A stretch of DNA of 64,000 nt from WTHC01 sp965218725. GTDB taxonomy: Archaea; Thermoproteota; Nitrososphaeria; Nitrososphaerales; Nitrosopumilaceae. This document shows positions 27,018-36,588 of the stretch, piece after piece. The stretch spans positions 434,001 to 498,000 of the forward strand of contig CBDCLO010000002.1 in assembly GCA_965218725.1 (NCBI GenBank), in the 5' to 3' direction. Every line of letters begins with the position of its first letter. Within the stretch, counting starts at the first letter, position 1. The notes under the pieces are model-generated. The model had not been told where the DNA came from. It was given only the letters and a program-made list of their open reading frames with translations, and did no database searches. Both the position numbers and the translations under genes were made by a program.

Positions 27018-28001
27018 TTATTTTTTGTTTTTTGAATATTCTGTGTCTGGATCCATTACACCAGAATTACCTAAAGCAAATATTACTTCTTGTTCTGGAT
27101 GGTGTGGACTATCAATCATTCTTGCTATTCGTTTTTTACCTGCCTTTTTAAAATATATTCTATACGTACTTGTATGTGCAACTACATTTCCGCCTACAGG
27201 TCTAGTGGGATCTCCAAAAAATACATCAGGTGATGACATTACCTGATTTGTAGCAATAGCAGCACAATTATACGTCTCTGCTATTCTTGACAAGAGGTGA
27301 ACAAAATGGTTAAGCTTTTGCTGTCGTTCTGACAACGTACCACGTCCAAGGTAATCCACCCTAAACAAACCTACTGCAGAATCAGTTATTACTAGTTTAA
27401 CATTATTATTCTTGATTATTGGGCCAGCTTCCTGCAGAATCAAAGTTTGATGTGAGCTATTATACGCACGTGCAACTATAATGTTGTTAAGAACCACATC
27501 AGGATCCATTTCGTTCAATTGTGCCATTGTGACTATTCTTTCAGGTCTAAATGTATTTTCTGTATCAATATATAATACACCACCACTAAGTCCTCCATTT
27601 TCTTTTGATTTTTGGACGTTAACACACATAGTATGACAGAATTGTGTTTTGCCACAACCAAACTCACCATAAATTTCTGTAAGTGCTTGTGTTTCTATTC
27701 CACCGTCTAGTAACATATCTAGACAATTAGTACCAGTGGTAATTTTTCCTATATCCTGTCTCCGTTTGTAAATCTCAGCTGCAGTTTGAAAATCTTTCGC
27801 TATTAATCCTTCATCTATAAGTTGATGACGAGCCTTATTTACTATTTTTTCTGCAGTATCTTTATCCATACCAGTAACGTCAGAAAGTTCTACTGGACCT
27901 CTAACAATCAGATCCATTATGTTATGTATTCCAACATCAACAAGCTTTCTAGTTGTTACTGGTCCAACACCATCTAAAGCATCAAGCCTTAATTCCTCCA
28001 T
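27018..28001 (-). CDS. radA: DNA repair and recombination protein RadA
   Basis: A 327-residue RecA/Rad51-family recombinase. N-terminal helix-hairpin-helix (LDGVGPVTTRKLVDVGI), polymerisation motif region (KRRQDIGKITTG), Walker A GEFGCGKT (112-119), Walker B LVITDS and the L1/L2 loops (GRGTLSERQQKLNHF; NQVMSSPD) are present. It forms filaments on single-stranded DNA for strand exchange. It has its own TATA box at 28026-28033, 10 bases after the rps30e stop, and a perfect palindrome between that box and the ATG. Confidence 0.97.
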   Translation of the reverse strand: MEELRLDALDGVGPVTTRKLVDVGIHNIMDLIVRGPVELSDVTGMDKDTAEKIVNKARHQLIDEGLIAKDFQTAAEIYKRRQDIGKITTGTNCLDMLLDGGIETQALTEIYGEFGCGKTQFCHTMCVNVQKSKENGGLSGGVLYIDTENTFRPERIVTMAQLNEMDPDVVLNNIIVARAYNSSHQTLILQEAGPIIKNNNVKLVITDSAVGLFRVDYLGRGTLSERQQKLNHFVHLLSRIAETYNCAAIATNQVMSSPDVFFGDPTRPVGGNVVAHTSTYRIYFKKAGKKRIARMIDSPHHPEQEVIFALGNSGVMDPDTEYSKNKK

Positions 28002-28022
28002 ATACCGTATGGTACGGTATAT
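28000..28022. promoter_or_regulatory. Perfect 10-base inverted repeat at the radA start (operator candidate)
   Basis: The arms are ATATACCGTA (28000-28009) and TACGGTATAT (28013-28022), with a TGG spacer. The repeat starts within the radA start codon and ends just before the TATA box (28026-28033), so it covers the expected transcription start. A dimeric regulator bound here would block or control radA transcription. The G+C-containing core makes it stand out in this A+T-rich DNA. Confidence 0.6.
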
Positions 28023-28025
28023 TGA

Positions 28026-28033
28026 ATATAAAA
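28026..28033 (-). promoter_or_regulatory. TATA box of radA
   Basis: On the minus strand this reads TTTATATT, centred about 28 bases before the radA ATG at 28001. The expected start of transcription is near the start codon, within the palindrome. Confidence 0.55.
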
Positions 28034-28043
28034 TGTTTGCTTA

Positions 28044-28226
28044 TTATCTTCTTCTTCGTTTTTGTGAAGGCTTATTTTGTCCAGGATACCGCTGTAAGAT
28101 AAATCTCTTTTTAAAATTATTTTTATTTCTAACACTAGAGTTTGTACCTAGCCTTTTACGACCCTCCATTTTTGGTGTTTGTCCTCTTACTTTTCCAGCT
28201 TTTGTAAGTGATCCATGAGTAGGCAT
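28044..28226 (-). CDS. rps30e: Ribosomal protein S30e
   Basis: A 60-residue very basic protein, MPTHGSLTKAGKVRGQTPKM then RLGTNSSVRNKNNFKKRF, which is the S30e pattern of archaea and eukaryotes. In eukaryotes S30e is made as a fusion with a ubiquitin-like protein; here it stands alone. It lies upstream of radA on the same strand. Confidence 0.92.
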   Translation of the reverse strand: MPTHGSLTKAGKVRGQTPKMEGRKRLGTNSSVRNKNNFKKRFILQRYPGQNKPSQKRRRR

Positions 28227-28263
28227 AAATTAATGTATTACTAGCTAAATTTATTTATTTATA

Positions 28264-29991
28264 CTACAGGTACTTACTTTTTATTATATCTATTACTTTT
28301 TCATATTGGGGTCCTTTTCTTCTGGAATACCTTTCCATCGCACTTAATGGTACCCCACCTAATGATCTTGCAAGTAAATTAAAAAAGTATCTTTTAACTG
28401 ATCCATTACTACCTGTTTTTGACATAAATTTTCTGATACCATATCTAAAATTATGTTGCCAAGTCTTGTACATTACACCTAATTGAACTGGACTCATTTC
28501 ATTTCCTATATTAAAGAATTCAGATTTATCTAGTAATCCAATAGGCACAAAAGTTAGTGGAGTAACAGTAAACATTGCATCTGGTTGTTCATGTTCCAAT
28601 TCGTAAATTATTCTGATCGTGTCCCACGAGTCATCTGGAGTTTCATCATTATCTAGTCCCATTATAAGAGTAAATGCGGGGATCCAGTAATTCTCATTTA
28701 AAGTCTTTACACCTTCTTTTATTACCCAATGCCATTCTTCTGGAACATATGGAGCTAGTTTTCTATCTGCATACTTTTCTATTAGTCTTAGACTACCAGT
28801 TTCAAATCCACATTGAATACCTGTAAGATTTGATGGTCCAGATTTAATTATTTTTGAAATATTGGGTATTAATTTTTCGTCAACTATTGCACCTGCCAAT
28901 GTACCATGTGTAGGATTTGTATGTTCTACCCCTGTAGACATTATTGCTTTAAATAAATCTTCTAATGCATCTCTGTTAGGCTCCATTTGTTTATTAGTTC
29001 TTGGATCCATACCGTAAACAAAAATATCGTCACTGTGAACCCATGCGGATTTCATGTTACCTTTTTTTATATTTATTTCTATCTCTTTCTTTACTTTTTC
29101 CGGTGAATAATATCGTAATGACCTTAATGTAACATCACAAAACTTACAACCACGACCACAACCTCTCATAACTTCAATCATTCCATGCATACTTGGTTCT
29201 ACAATTTCAGGAATGTTATCTAAGTCGGGCCTATCCCAAAAATTAATAAATCTCCCATGTAAAGTCTTATCATTTTTTTTAAATTCTTTTATGTTCACTT
29301 TAAAATTATTTTTACTGAATGGATTCATGTTTTCAAAATCACCATTAATTAAATGTTTAAAAAAACTACCAGCATGACCATCTATTTCTGGTGCAATACC
29401 ACCAAACTCACCTTCTAAAACTGCATATATACCATATTCAGTTATTTTTTCAGGATCATAATTATATTGCCAAGTACCTGATGCACCAGCAATAACTTTT
29501 GCATTACTTTTATTTTTTTTTTTTGCTATGTTAATTCTTATATGTAGATCTTTACAATAAAACTCATCGTATGATATTTGTTTTCTTCCATAGGTAAATG
29601 TCATGGTTACAGGACCCATGCCTAGCGGATCCATTTCATATGTTCCTATTACTTCTGTTTTAGGGCCGATAAATTTTTCTATATGATCTGGATGTGCTAT
29701 TACAACATCATCACGTTTAAATCCATCACGTAAAAGACCAGCTTCTATCTTACGTAATCCATAAGGTGCATACTTAGCTATTCCATTAATATGTGGAATA
29801 GGATTACAAATAAAATCAAACAATATTTTTGGAGTGACTTGATTTTTTAGGATCTTATACAGAAAACTGTTTTTATTTCTATGTGGGTCAATTGCAGGTG
29901 CACAACCAAAAAACGTAGCTAGAGATATACCACGATAAGTCGACATCAATGTTCTATCAGCAGTAAGGACGATCTTAGGATGACTCAACAT
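28264..29991 (-). CDS. B12-binding-type radical SAM enzyme, second candidate GDGT ring synthase
   Basis: A 575-residue paralogue of the gene at 16676-18247. It shares IVLTADRTLMSTYRG at the N terminus, MDPLGMGPVTMTF, and the cluster motif VMRGCGRGCKFCDV (C278, C282, C285). It is longer, mainly by inserts at ~35-70 and ~225-265. COG1032-type proteins of this form include the archaeal GDGT ring synthases GrsA/GrsB, and two paralogues in one window would fit sequential ring formation. The substrate is an inference. It follows S30e by 37 bases in map position, on the same strand and upstream of it. Confidence 0.65.
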   Translation of the reverse strand: MLSHPKIVLTADRTLMSTYRGISLATFFGCAPAIDPHRNKNSFLYKILKNQVTPKILFDFICNPIPHINGIAKYAPYGLRKIEAGLLRDGFKRDDVVIAHPDHIEKFIGPKTEVIGTYEMDPLGMGPVTMTFTYGRKQISYDEFYCKDLHIRINIAKKKNKSNAKVIAGASGTWQYNYDPEKITEYGIYAVLEGEFGGIAPEIDGHAGSFFKHLINGDFENMNPFSKNNFKVNIKEFKKNDKTLHGRFINFWDRPDLDNIPEIVEPSMHGMIEVMRGCGRGCKFCDVTLRSLRYYSPEKVKKEIEINIKKGNMKSAWVHSDDIFVYGMDPRTNKQMEPNRDALEDLFKAIMSTGVEHTNPTHGTLAGAIVDEKLIPNISKIIKSGPSNLTGIQCGFETGSLRLIEKYADRKLAPYVPEEWHWVIKEGVKTLNENYWIPAFTLIMGLDNDETPDDSWDTIRIIYELEHEQPDAMFTVTPLTFVPIGLLDKSEFFNIGNEMSPVQLGVMYKTWQHNFRYGIRKFMSKTGSNGSVKRYFFNLLARSLGGVPLSAMERYSRRKGPQYEKVIDIIKSKYL

Positions 29992-30044
29992 TATTCATTT
30001 CGCATTAATTTCTTAATTTATTTTAAGCTTTACTAGGCAAACAT

Positions 30045-30866
30045 TTAATAGTTTTTCATTGCACCGGTCTTGTCCCTATAAATAAATCCAAATTCATTAC
30101 GTTGTAGTAAAAATGAACCATCGAATACAGTCCCATCACGGCATACAATAGTGTCATTCATTGAACAACTACCACAAAGTCCTATTCCACATTTCATAAT
30201 ACGTTCTATACTTGCTTGAATAAATATTTTTTTTTGTATTGCCAATTTAACTGTATTAAACATCATTAACTCTGGTCCACATGTGTATATGCCATCAAAA
30301 TTAATTTTTTGCAATAATGTGTTTACGATATCAGTAATAAATCCTTTTTTTCCATATGAACCGTCATTAGTAGTAATTATGATGTTATGCCTATTTTTTT
30401 TTAGCATGTTTTTTGCTAAACTCTCAAAAAAAACTTCTTGTTTTGTTTTTGCTCCTATTAGTAATGTGATATCATCTGTAGATTTAATAAATTTTAATAG
30501 TCTCATCAATGGAACTAGTCCTGTTCCACCACCAGCTAACAATAATTTACCAGATTTAATATCAAATGAATTACCATATGGACCACGAATACCTATTAAT
30601 TGTCCAACATTACTACTATATAGTGCAGTGGAACCTGTCCCATGTTTTCTTATTGTAAATGCAGCTTTATTTTGTTCTTGAGATATCATAATGCTCATTG
30701 GTAATTCATTAATTCCTGGAATCCATACCATAGCAAATTGACCAGGAAGTGAATTAGCCATTATTTTATCAGAAAAAAATAATGTTCTAATTGTTGGTGT
30801 CTCATTAATTATTTTTTCTATTTTACAGATATATGGTTTGTTAAGATCTCTGTGCACGACCAACAA
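30045..30866 (-). CDS. pyrK: Dihydroorotate dehydrogenase electron-transfer subunit
   Basis: A 273-residue ferredoxin-reductase-type protein that passes electrons from dihydroorotate dehydrogenase. The FAD-binding region is LPGQFAMVWIPG and IRKHGTGSTALY, the NAD-binding loop is LLLAGGGTGLVPL, and the C-terminal [2Fe-2S] cysteines are in MKCGIGLCGSCSM plus C at VCRDGTVF. Its start overlaps pyrD by 26 bases, so the two are coupled. Confidence 0.92.
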   Translation of the reverse strand: MLVVHRDLNKPYICKIEKIINETPTIRTLFFSDKIMANSLPGQFAMVWIPGINELPMSIMISQEQNKAAFTIRKHGTGSTALYSSNVGQLIGIRGPYGNSFDIKSGKLLLAGGGTGLVPLMRLLKFIKSTDDITLLIGAKTKQEVFFESLAKNMLKKNRHNIIITTNDGSYGKKGFITDIVNTLLQKINFDGIYTCGPELMMFNTVKLAIQKKIFIQASIERIMKCGIGLCGSCSMNDTIVCRDGTVFDGSFLLQRNEFGFIYRDKTGAMKNY

Positions 30867-31761
30867 TTTCGCCTATATTTAAAAAACCTTTTTTTTTCAT
30901 GTAGTTTATCAAACCATTATTGATGTCACTAAATATTTTAATCCATTTAGTATTTATACTACTTCCAATTTGAATTGCAGATGCACCTGCAAGAATAAAT
31001 TCTACTGCATCCTCCCAGGTAGATATTCCACCACAACCTATCACAGGAATTTTATATTTTGATGTGATTTCATATACACATCTAATTGCTATAGTTTTAA
31101 TTGGAGATCCAGATAATCCACCAATCTTATTGCTTAGAATTGGCTCCATTGTTTCTATATCTATAGCCATTGCACGTAATGTATTTATTGCAGTTATTGC
31201 ATCAACTCCACTTTCACATGCAGCATCTACAGTATCAAGATAATTAATTGAGCCCAATCCAATTTTTGCTATTACAGGGATTTTTGTAATGGATTTTATG
31301 TTTTTTATAATAGCACGTACAAGCTCAGGGTCATCTCCAACATCAAGTCCAACTTTTTCTACATGTGGACATGATAAGTTTAATTCATATGCTAAAATTT
31401 TCAAATTATTTAATTTTTTTATCATTACATCAAAATCTTTTATGGTAGAACCTACTAGATTTACGATGATCGGGATATCTTTGTTTTGAGATAATATTTT
31501 TGCAAAATAATTTATTCCGGGATTTGACAACCCGATTGCATTCAGCCATCCACCGCCTTTAATACTAAGCATCGTAGGGTTTGAGTAACCTATCATGGGT
31601 TTTTTACTTAAAGATTTTGTTACTACAGCTCCAGCACCAGAATTATAAATTCTATTAAACACATCAATTGAAATACCAAGAATCCCCGACGCAAGCATTG
31701 TGGGATTATCTATATGAATAGAACCTATAGAAGTTGAAATGTCTGGTTTCATCTCAGACAA
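30841..31761 (-). CDS. pyrD: Dihydroorotate dehydrogenase (class 1B catalytic subunit)
   Basis: A 306-residue FMN enzyme of pyrimidine synthesis. It contains NPTMLASGILGIS, SLSKKPMIGYSNPT, ELNLSCPHVEKVG (with the class 1 active-site cysteine), IPVIAKIG and IPVIGCGGISTWEDA. It pairs with PyrK just downstream to form the heterotetrameric 1B enzyme. It is divergent from nop5, with 61 bases between. Confidence 0.95.
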   Translation of the reverse strand: MSEMKPDISTSIGSIHIDNPTMLASGILGISIDVFNRIYNSGAGAVVTKSLSKKPMIGYSNPTMLSIKGGGWLNAIGLSNPGINYFAKILSQNKDIPIIVNLVGSTIKDFDVMIKKLNNLKILAYELNLSCPHVEKVGLDVGDDPELVRAIIKNIKSITKIPVIAKIGLGSINYLDTVDAACESGVDAITAINTLRAMAIDIETMEPILSNKIGGLSGSPIKTIAIRCVYEITSKYKIPVIGCGGISTWEDAVEFILAGASAIQIGSSINTKWIKIFSDINNGLINYMKKKGFLNIGEIVGRAQRS

Positions 31762-31822
31762 TAAATAATTTATAAAAATAATAATTAATCATGTTTTTTA
31801 GTATGTTACATTAATTATTAAT

Positions 31823-32992
31823 ATGTATTCTATAATTCTTACAGAGTTAGGAATAACTGTATTTAATAACGAAATACACTATAAAGCATTTCCTTTTGTC
31901 AACCCTGTAAAAGAATTTAAATTAATTAAAAATGAATGTGATGATGTAATTGTTGTTAATAATCTAATAAAAAATATATCAAATCTAAGAGACTGCATGA
32001 TAAATGACGTGTCACTGTTGAATATACTGAAAAAAAATTCTATAAGTGCACGGTTGATGAATTTTATTGAAATTAATAAAATACAATTGACTAAAAAAAA
32101 TATTTTGATTAAATCAGGATTTGCTAGTGATGATAATGATGCAATATCAAAATTGCGTGACTTTGCATTTCAATTATCGTCATCAAGGATAGTAAATGCT
32201 TCACAAGATAATAATCTTCATATAATTCAGGCTATAAGTACACATGACGAAATTGACAGGATAGTAAATATAATTAGTTCTAGAGTAAGAGAATGGTATG
32301 GTTTACATTTTCCTGAATTAGACAGTATGATAGGTAGTGTGATTGAATATTCAAATTTAGTGTTTAATGTCGGAAAAAGAAAAAATTTATCTATAGAAAC
32401 ATGCAAGAGTTCAGGGTTTTTAAATTCCAGAATACTCGAGATTTTAGAAGCTGCAAAAAAAAGTAACGGCGGTAATATTTCTGATGAGAATATTGATATC
32501 ATACAAAATTTAGCAAAATTTGTTATAGAATTGAATAACCTACGTAGTAGTTTGGAGAAACACGTAAAACAACAGATGATGGATATAGCTCCCAACATGT
32601 CAACTATAGTAGGATCAATACTCGGTGCAAGAATGATTGCGCATGTAGGAAGTATTGAAAAACTTTCTAAAATGCCATCAAGTACTATTCAAATATTAGG
32701 AGCAGAAAAGGCACTTTTTAGGTCAATGAAGACTGGCTCGAAACCACCAAAACATGGTTTACTTTTTCAACATCCATTGGTCCATAGAGCACCAAAATCA
32801 ATACGTGGAAAAATTGCTAGAACAATAGCAGCTAAGACTGCAATAGCATCAAGAGTAGATACATTTGGATCAGGACTGAATTACACATTATTAGAAAAGC
32901 TTAATATAAAAATAGATGAAATTAATAAAAACAATCCAAGACATATGAAGAAGATTAATGACATAAAAAGAGAATCAAAAAAAAATGGATAA
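31823..32992 (+). CDS. nop5: Nop5 (Nop56/58), C/D-box sRNP core protein
   Basis: A 389-residue scaffold of the box C/D small RNP that directs 2'-O-methylation of rRNA. The Nop domain is clear (REWYGLHFPELDSMI, MSTIVGSILGARMIAHVGSI, MPSSTIQILGAEKALFR). The GAEKALFRSMKTG-to-HPLVHRAPKSIRGKIAR segment binds L7Ae and RNA, and a basic tail follows. It overlaps the fibrillarin gene by 8 bases, the usual archaeal pairing. Confidence 0.95.
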   Translation: MYSIILTELGITVFNNEIHYKAFPFVNPVKEFKLIKNECDDVIVVNNLIKNISNLRDCMINDVSLLNILKKNSISARLMNFIEINKIQLTKKNILIKSGFASDDNDAISKLRDFAFQLSSSRIVNASQDNNLHIIQAISTHDEIDRIVNIISSRVREWYGLHFPELDSMIGSVIEYSNLVFNVGKRKNLSIETCKSSGFLNSRILEILEAAKKSNGGNISDENIDIIQNLAKFVIELNNLRSSLEKHVKQQMMDIAPNMSTIVGSILGARMIAHVGSIEKLSKMPSSTIQILGAEKALFRSMKTGSKPPKHGLLFQHPLVHRAPKSIRGKIARTIAAKTAIASRVDTFGSGLNYTLLEKLNIKIDEINKNNPRHMKKINDIKRESKKNG

Positions 32993-33644
32993 TGTATTAT
33001 GGGTGATGATAGACGGAGAGAATAGACTAGTCACTGAAAACCTAGTCACTGGTAATAAAACGTATAAAGAAAAGCTAATAAGCATGAATAAAAGGGAGTA
33101 TAGAACATGGGATCCGTATAGGAGTAAGCTTGCTGCGTCTATTATAAAAAAGTTAAACGCATCTTCTATAAAGAATGGTTCGTCAGTACTTTACTTAGGT
33201 GCATCTACTGGTACTACTGTAAGTCATATTTCTGACATAGTAGGTACGCATGGAAAGATTTTTGCTGTAGAACATTCAAGCAGAGTTGCAAGGGAATTTA
33301 TACATAGAGTCGCATTACACAGATCTAATATATTTCCAATAATGGAAGATGCAAGACATCCACAAAAATATTTTTCTATATACGAAAAAGTGGATATAGT
33401 TTATTCAGATATAGCACAACAAAACCAAACTGAAATTGCAATAATAAACTGCAGGAGATACCTTAAAAAAAATGGTTATTTATTTTTAGTTATAAAAACT
33501 AGAAGTATAGATGTAACAAAAGAACATAAAAAAATTGTAACTGATGAAATAAAAAAATTAAAACGATATTTTTTGATCAATCAAAGAATAGACCTTCAAC
33601 CATATGATAGATATCATTCAATGGTGCTTGCAAAGTTTTTGTAA
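32985..33644 (+). CDS. flpA: Fibrillarin-like rRNA 2'-O-methyltransferase
   Basis: A 219-residue SAM methyltransferase of the C/D-box sRNP. EYRTWDPYRSKLAASI, SVLYLGASTGTTVSHISDIV and IFAVEHSSRVAREF are family signatures, and DIVYSDIAQQNQTEI is the catalytic region. The start overlaps the end of nop5, so the two partners are translated together. Confidence 0.96.
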   Translation: MDNVLWVMIDGENRLVTENLVTGNKTYKEKLISMNKREYRTWDPYRSKLAASIIKKLNASSIKNGSSVLYLGASTGTTVSHISDIVGTHGKIFAVEHSSRVAREFIHRVALHRSNIFPIMEDARHPQKYFSIYEKVDIVYSDIAQQNQTEIAIINCRRYLKKNGYLFLVIKTRSIDVTKEHKKIVTDEIKKLKRYFLINQRIDLQPYDRYHSMVLAKFL

Positions 33645-33645
33645 T

Positions 33646-34254
33646 TCATATTACATTAATATTTTTTATTTTCCAGCTTGTACGTATGAAATGCGGAAGA
33701 TGGTTATTTTTTATACAGTTTTTTACGAATATGCATGTCTTAAGATCTGACGGATAACCACTACCAATATCATATTTTTTTTGTAATAGTTTTATAACTT
33801 TATCACGACTTACTTTTGCAAGTATTGATGCCGCAGATACTACAATAAACTTATTATCAGCATGGTGATATGATTTAATTTTAGAATTTGAAAGCTTTGA
33901 TATTATATTACCAAATCTTTGTTGATTAATATCACAAGAATCAATATATGATATATCAGGTTTAAGGATGGACACTATTTTTGCCATATATTTAGCTTCC
34001 AATAAGTTTAGTTTATGTTTGGTAACATATCGATCTATTATTCCAACAGATAATTTTTTTATATGATAATTAGACGTTAGCTTGATTATTTTTTCATATA
34101 TATCTATACGTGATTTTTTTGTTAGTTTTTTTGAATCGCGTACACCAATAGATGATAGTTTTTTAATCTCATATTTTTTTAATGATATTCCAGCTATTAC
34201 TAAAGGCCCTAACAATGAACCACGTCCAGCCTCGTCTATACCACATATATTCAT
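33646..34254 (-). CDS. rnhB: Ribonuclease HII
   Basis: Cuts RNA in RNA-DNA hybrids. The first catalytic motif is ICGIDEAGRGSLLGPL, followed by RDSKKLTKKSR, the second aspartate in YIDSCDINQQRF and VVSAASILAKVSRDK. I chose the ATG at 34254 because DEAGRG normally lies within the first ~10 residues; an upstream ATG at 34281 would add nine residues. It is convergent with flpA. Confidence 0.95.
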   Translation of the reverse strand: MNICGIDEAGRGSLLGPLVIAGISLKKYEIKKLSSIGVRDSKKLTKKSRIDIYEKIIKLTSNYHIKKLSVGIIDRYVTKHKLNLLEAKYMAKIVSILKPDISYIDSCDINQQRFGNIISKLSNSKIKSYHHADNKFIVVSAASILAKVSRDKVIKLLQKKYDIGSGYPSDLKTCIFVKNCIKNNHLPHFIRTSWKIKNINVI

Positions 34255-34317
34255 GTTATTACTACAATTATAATGTATCAAGTCATATATAATTACATAA
34301 AATAGAATTTATTGGAA

Positions 34318-35445
34318 ATGCATACAAATACAATTGAAATATTTGAAGGTTGTACCAAAATTCTTGTTCCTGATATGATAATTGGTTCAATGCCAACTAA
34401 TGTGATATTTTTTAATCCAAAAGCTAGTATAAATAGAGATTTTTCCATAATAGCCTATTCTGCATTTTTGAAAAAATTTGCAGGTCCAAAGATATTTTTG
34501 GATGGTCTATCAGGAGTAGGTACAAGAGGATTACGAGTTGCAAATGAAATAAAGCATATACAGAAAGTTATTGTTAATGATATAAATATAAATGCGCTTA
34601 AATTAAATGCACGATCATCGATTCTAAATAATTTGGATAATTATTTTGTTTATAATGATGATGTTTGTAGGTTTCTCAGCAAACATTCAAAGAAACATGA
34701 AAGAGGTTCAATTGTTGATATAGATCCGTTTGGATCACCTGCAAAGTATATTGATTGTGGTATAAGAGCCACCATGCACGGAGGAATACTATCAGTAACT
34801 GCTACTGACTTACAAGTATTACACGGTATATTTAAAAATGCATGCAAAAGACATTATTGTGGTTATCCAATCAAAACTAAATACAGTAATGAAATTGCAA
34901 TTAGGCTTATACTTGGTTGTATTCATAATGTAGCATCCAGATTAAATGTAAAAATCGTTCCGTTGTTTGTTGAAAATGATTATCATTATTATAGAACATA
35001 TGTTAAAATCATCAATAAACCAGACAACGAAGACAGGATTGGATTTATTTTACATTGCAAAGCTTGTGGAAACAGAGATGTTGTGAGAATTAATAAACAG
35101 GTATGTAATATTTGCAAATCAGATGTAGAGTTAGCTGGTCCATTGTGGATAGACAAATTGTTTGATAAAGAATTTGTCAAATATATGCTAGAAGAAGATT
35201 TTACGTATGTCAACAATAAATGCAACAAAATATTAAAAAAATGTTTTTTAGAATCTGAGCTTCCTGGAACATATTTCACTACTGATGAAATATCATCAAG
35301 ATTGCATGTTTCTCCTTTAAAACTAGATGTGATAGTAGATAGATTACAACAAAAGAAATTCTTAGCAAGCCCTACATCTCTCAATGAAAATGGATTCAGG
35401 ACTAATGCTTGCATGCACGATATAACACATGTTTTTTTGTACTAG
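34318..35445 (+). CDS. trm1: tRNA (guanine26-N2)-dimethyltransferase Trm1
   Basis: Makes N2,N2-dimethylguanosine at position 26 of tRNA. The sequence shows VIFFNPKASINRDFSI, FLDGLSGVGTRGLRVANE and IVDIDPFGSPAKYID, followed by a zinc site (CKACG ... CNICK) and AGPLWIDKLFDKEF. The C-terminal helices are normal. The ATG at 34318 is preferred over the TTG at 34312. The gene is divergent from rnhB. Confidence 0.94.
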   Translation: MHTNTIEIFEGCTKILVPDMIIGSMPTNVIFFNPKASINRDFSIIAYSAFLKKFAGPKIFLDGLSGVGTRGLRVANEIKHIQKVIVNDININALKLNARSSILNNLDNYFVYNDDVCRFLSKHSKKHERGSIVDIDPFGSPAKYIDCGIRATMHGGILSVTATDLQVLHGIFKNACKRHYCGYPIKTKYSNEIAIRLILGCIHNVASRLNVKIVPLFVENDYHYYRTYVKIINKPDNEDRIGFILHCKACGNRDVVRINKQVCNICKSDVELAGPLWIDKLFDKEFVKYMLEEDFTYVNNKCNKILKKCFLESELPGTYFTTDEISSRLHVSPLKLDVIVDRLQQKKFLASPTSLNENGFRTNACMHDITHVFLY

Positions 35446-36035
35446 CGTAGATATCCTATACATATACAATATATTTCACTACTGGACTTTCTACTTGATT
35501 TGGGTTTTGTTACTTTAAATTTTACAAATTTTTGTTTCAAATAATTTCTAAATTGACTAGAATATTCACCATCAAAAACTTTGAATAATGCGTTTCCTTT
35601 TTTGCATAATACACTATCCATGACTTTTGCACAGATATAATTTAATGAAATTTGTCTCATGTGATCAAGTGACCAAGTACCAATTACTTTTGGTGATATG
35701 TCACATATAACAGTGTCAACTTTTTTTCCAAAATATTCAAAAACATCACCTATTATAGGTTCTGATTGAATATTTTTTTTCAGAAAATACGTACCTGGTA
35801 CTTTTTTCACATCTGACAAATCCACACCCATTATTTTTCCTTTTTCACCTACTATGCGCACAGCCACCTGTACCCAACCACCTGGAGCACACCCAAGATC
35901 TAACACATAAAAATTCTTTTTTATTATTTTGTACGTATTATTAATTTCTATTAACTTAAATGCGGCTCTACTTCTGTACCCCAGTTTATGTGCAAGATTT
36001 CTATAATAATCTTTTTTTATATCAGATTGTTTCAC
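35442..36035 (-). CDS. rlmE: FtsJ/RlmE-type rRNA 2'-O-methyltransferase
   Basis: A 197-residue FtsJ/RrmJ enzyme that methylates the ribose of a 23S rRNA uridine (or another RNA). It has DYYRNLAHKLGYRSRAAFKL, SAM motif VLDLGCAPGGWVQVA, and the K-D-K-E catalytic residues around YRSRAAFKL, ICDISP and LFKVFDGE. It overlaps the TFE-beta gene by 4 bases and is convergent with trm1. Confidence 0.92.
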   Translation of the reverse strand: MKQSDIKKDYYRNLAHKLGYRSRAAFKLIEINNTYKIIKKNFYVLDLGCAPGGWVQVAVRIVGEKGKIMGVDLSDVKKVPGTYFLKKNIQSEPIIGDVFEYFGKKVDTVICDISPKVIGTWSLDHMRQISLNYICAKVMDSVLCKKGNALFKVFDGEYSSQFRNYLKQKFVKFKVTKPKSSRKSSSEIYCICIGYLR

Positions 36036-36532
36036 TTTTTTAATCTAATTTCTTTTATTACCCATTCTTCAATTAATTTACATGTTTTAGGACTTATATC
36101 ACCGTCAAACGAGCATTTCTGTTCTACCGGACAAGTTAAACAAGGTGAAGTTTCTATAGATTTTGTTTCTACAGCAGTTTTTTTTGCATGTAGTTTATAT
36201 GATAGTTTACCAGTGCTCAGTGTTTTTTCTTTAAATATTGTTTTAATAGATTCTAACATTGATATTAACTTAGTTCCATCAATAGTTGTGATTTTTAGTT
36301 TTTTACATAGCTCACTCTGAGTTATACCGTAATCACTATTTTCTATAATGTTGCAAGCTTTCTGAACTGTACTTTTCATATCTTCACTTTCATTTTTAAA
36401 ATTTTTTATTTTTATATTTTTTTTGTTTGTTACTGTCTTTTTATTTATTTTTTTAGTTTTATGCTGCTTTTTGTTGGTATATTTCTTGTTTCTTGTATTT
36501 AAACTATTAAGAGACTTTTTTTTTGCTGCCAT
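36032..36532 (-). CDS. TFE-beta/RPC39-like basal transcription factor
   Basis: A 166-residue protein: a lysine-rich N-terminal tail (1-45), a winged helix (~52-115, YGITQSELCKKLKITT) and a C-terminal cysteine motif CLTCPVEQKCSFDGDISP ending in C151. The four cysteines (C131, C134, C140, C151) and the GDISPKTCKLIEEWV context match the [4Fe-4S] domain of RNA polymerase III subunit RPC39 and archaeal TFE-beta. TFE-beta pairs with TFE-alpha to help open promoters. It is coupled to the FtsJ gene. Confidence 0.8.
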   Translation of the reverse strand: MAAKKKSLNSLNTRNKKYTNKKQHKTKKINKKTVTNKKNIKIKNFKNESEDMKSTVQKACNIIENSDYGITQSELCKKLKITTIDGTKLISMLESIKTIFKEKTLSTGKLSYKLHAKKTAVETKSIETSPCLTCPVEQKCSFDGDISPKTCKLIEEWVIKEIRLKK

Positions 36533-36588
36533 TGTATCACATCAATAACTCAGTAGTGTTACCCATACTAACATTTTAATGTATTATA

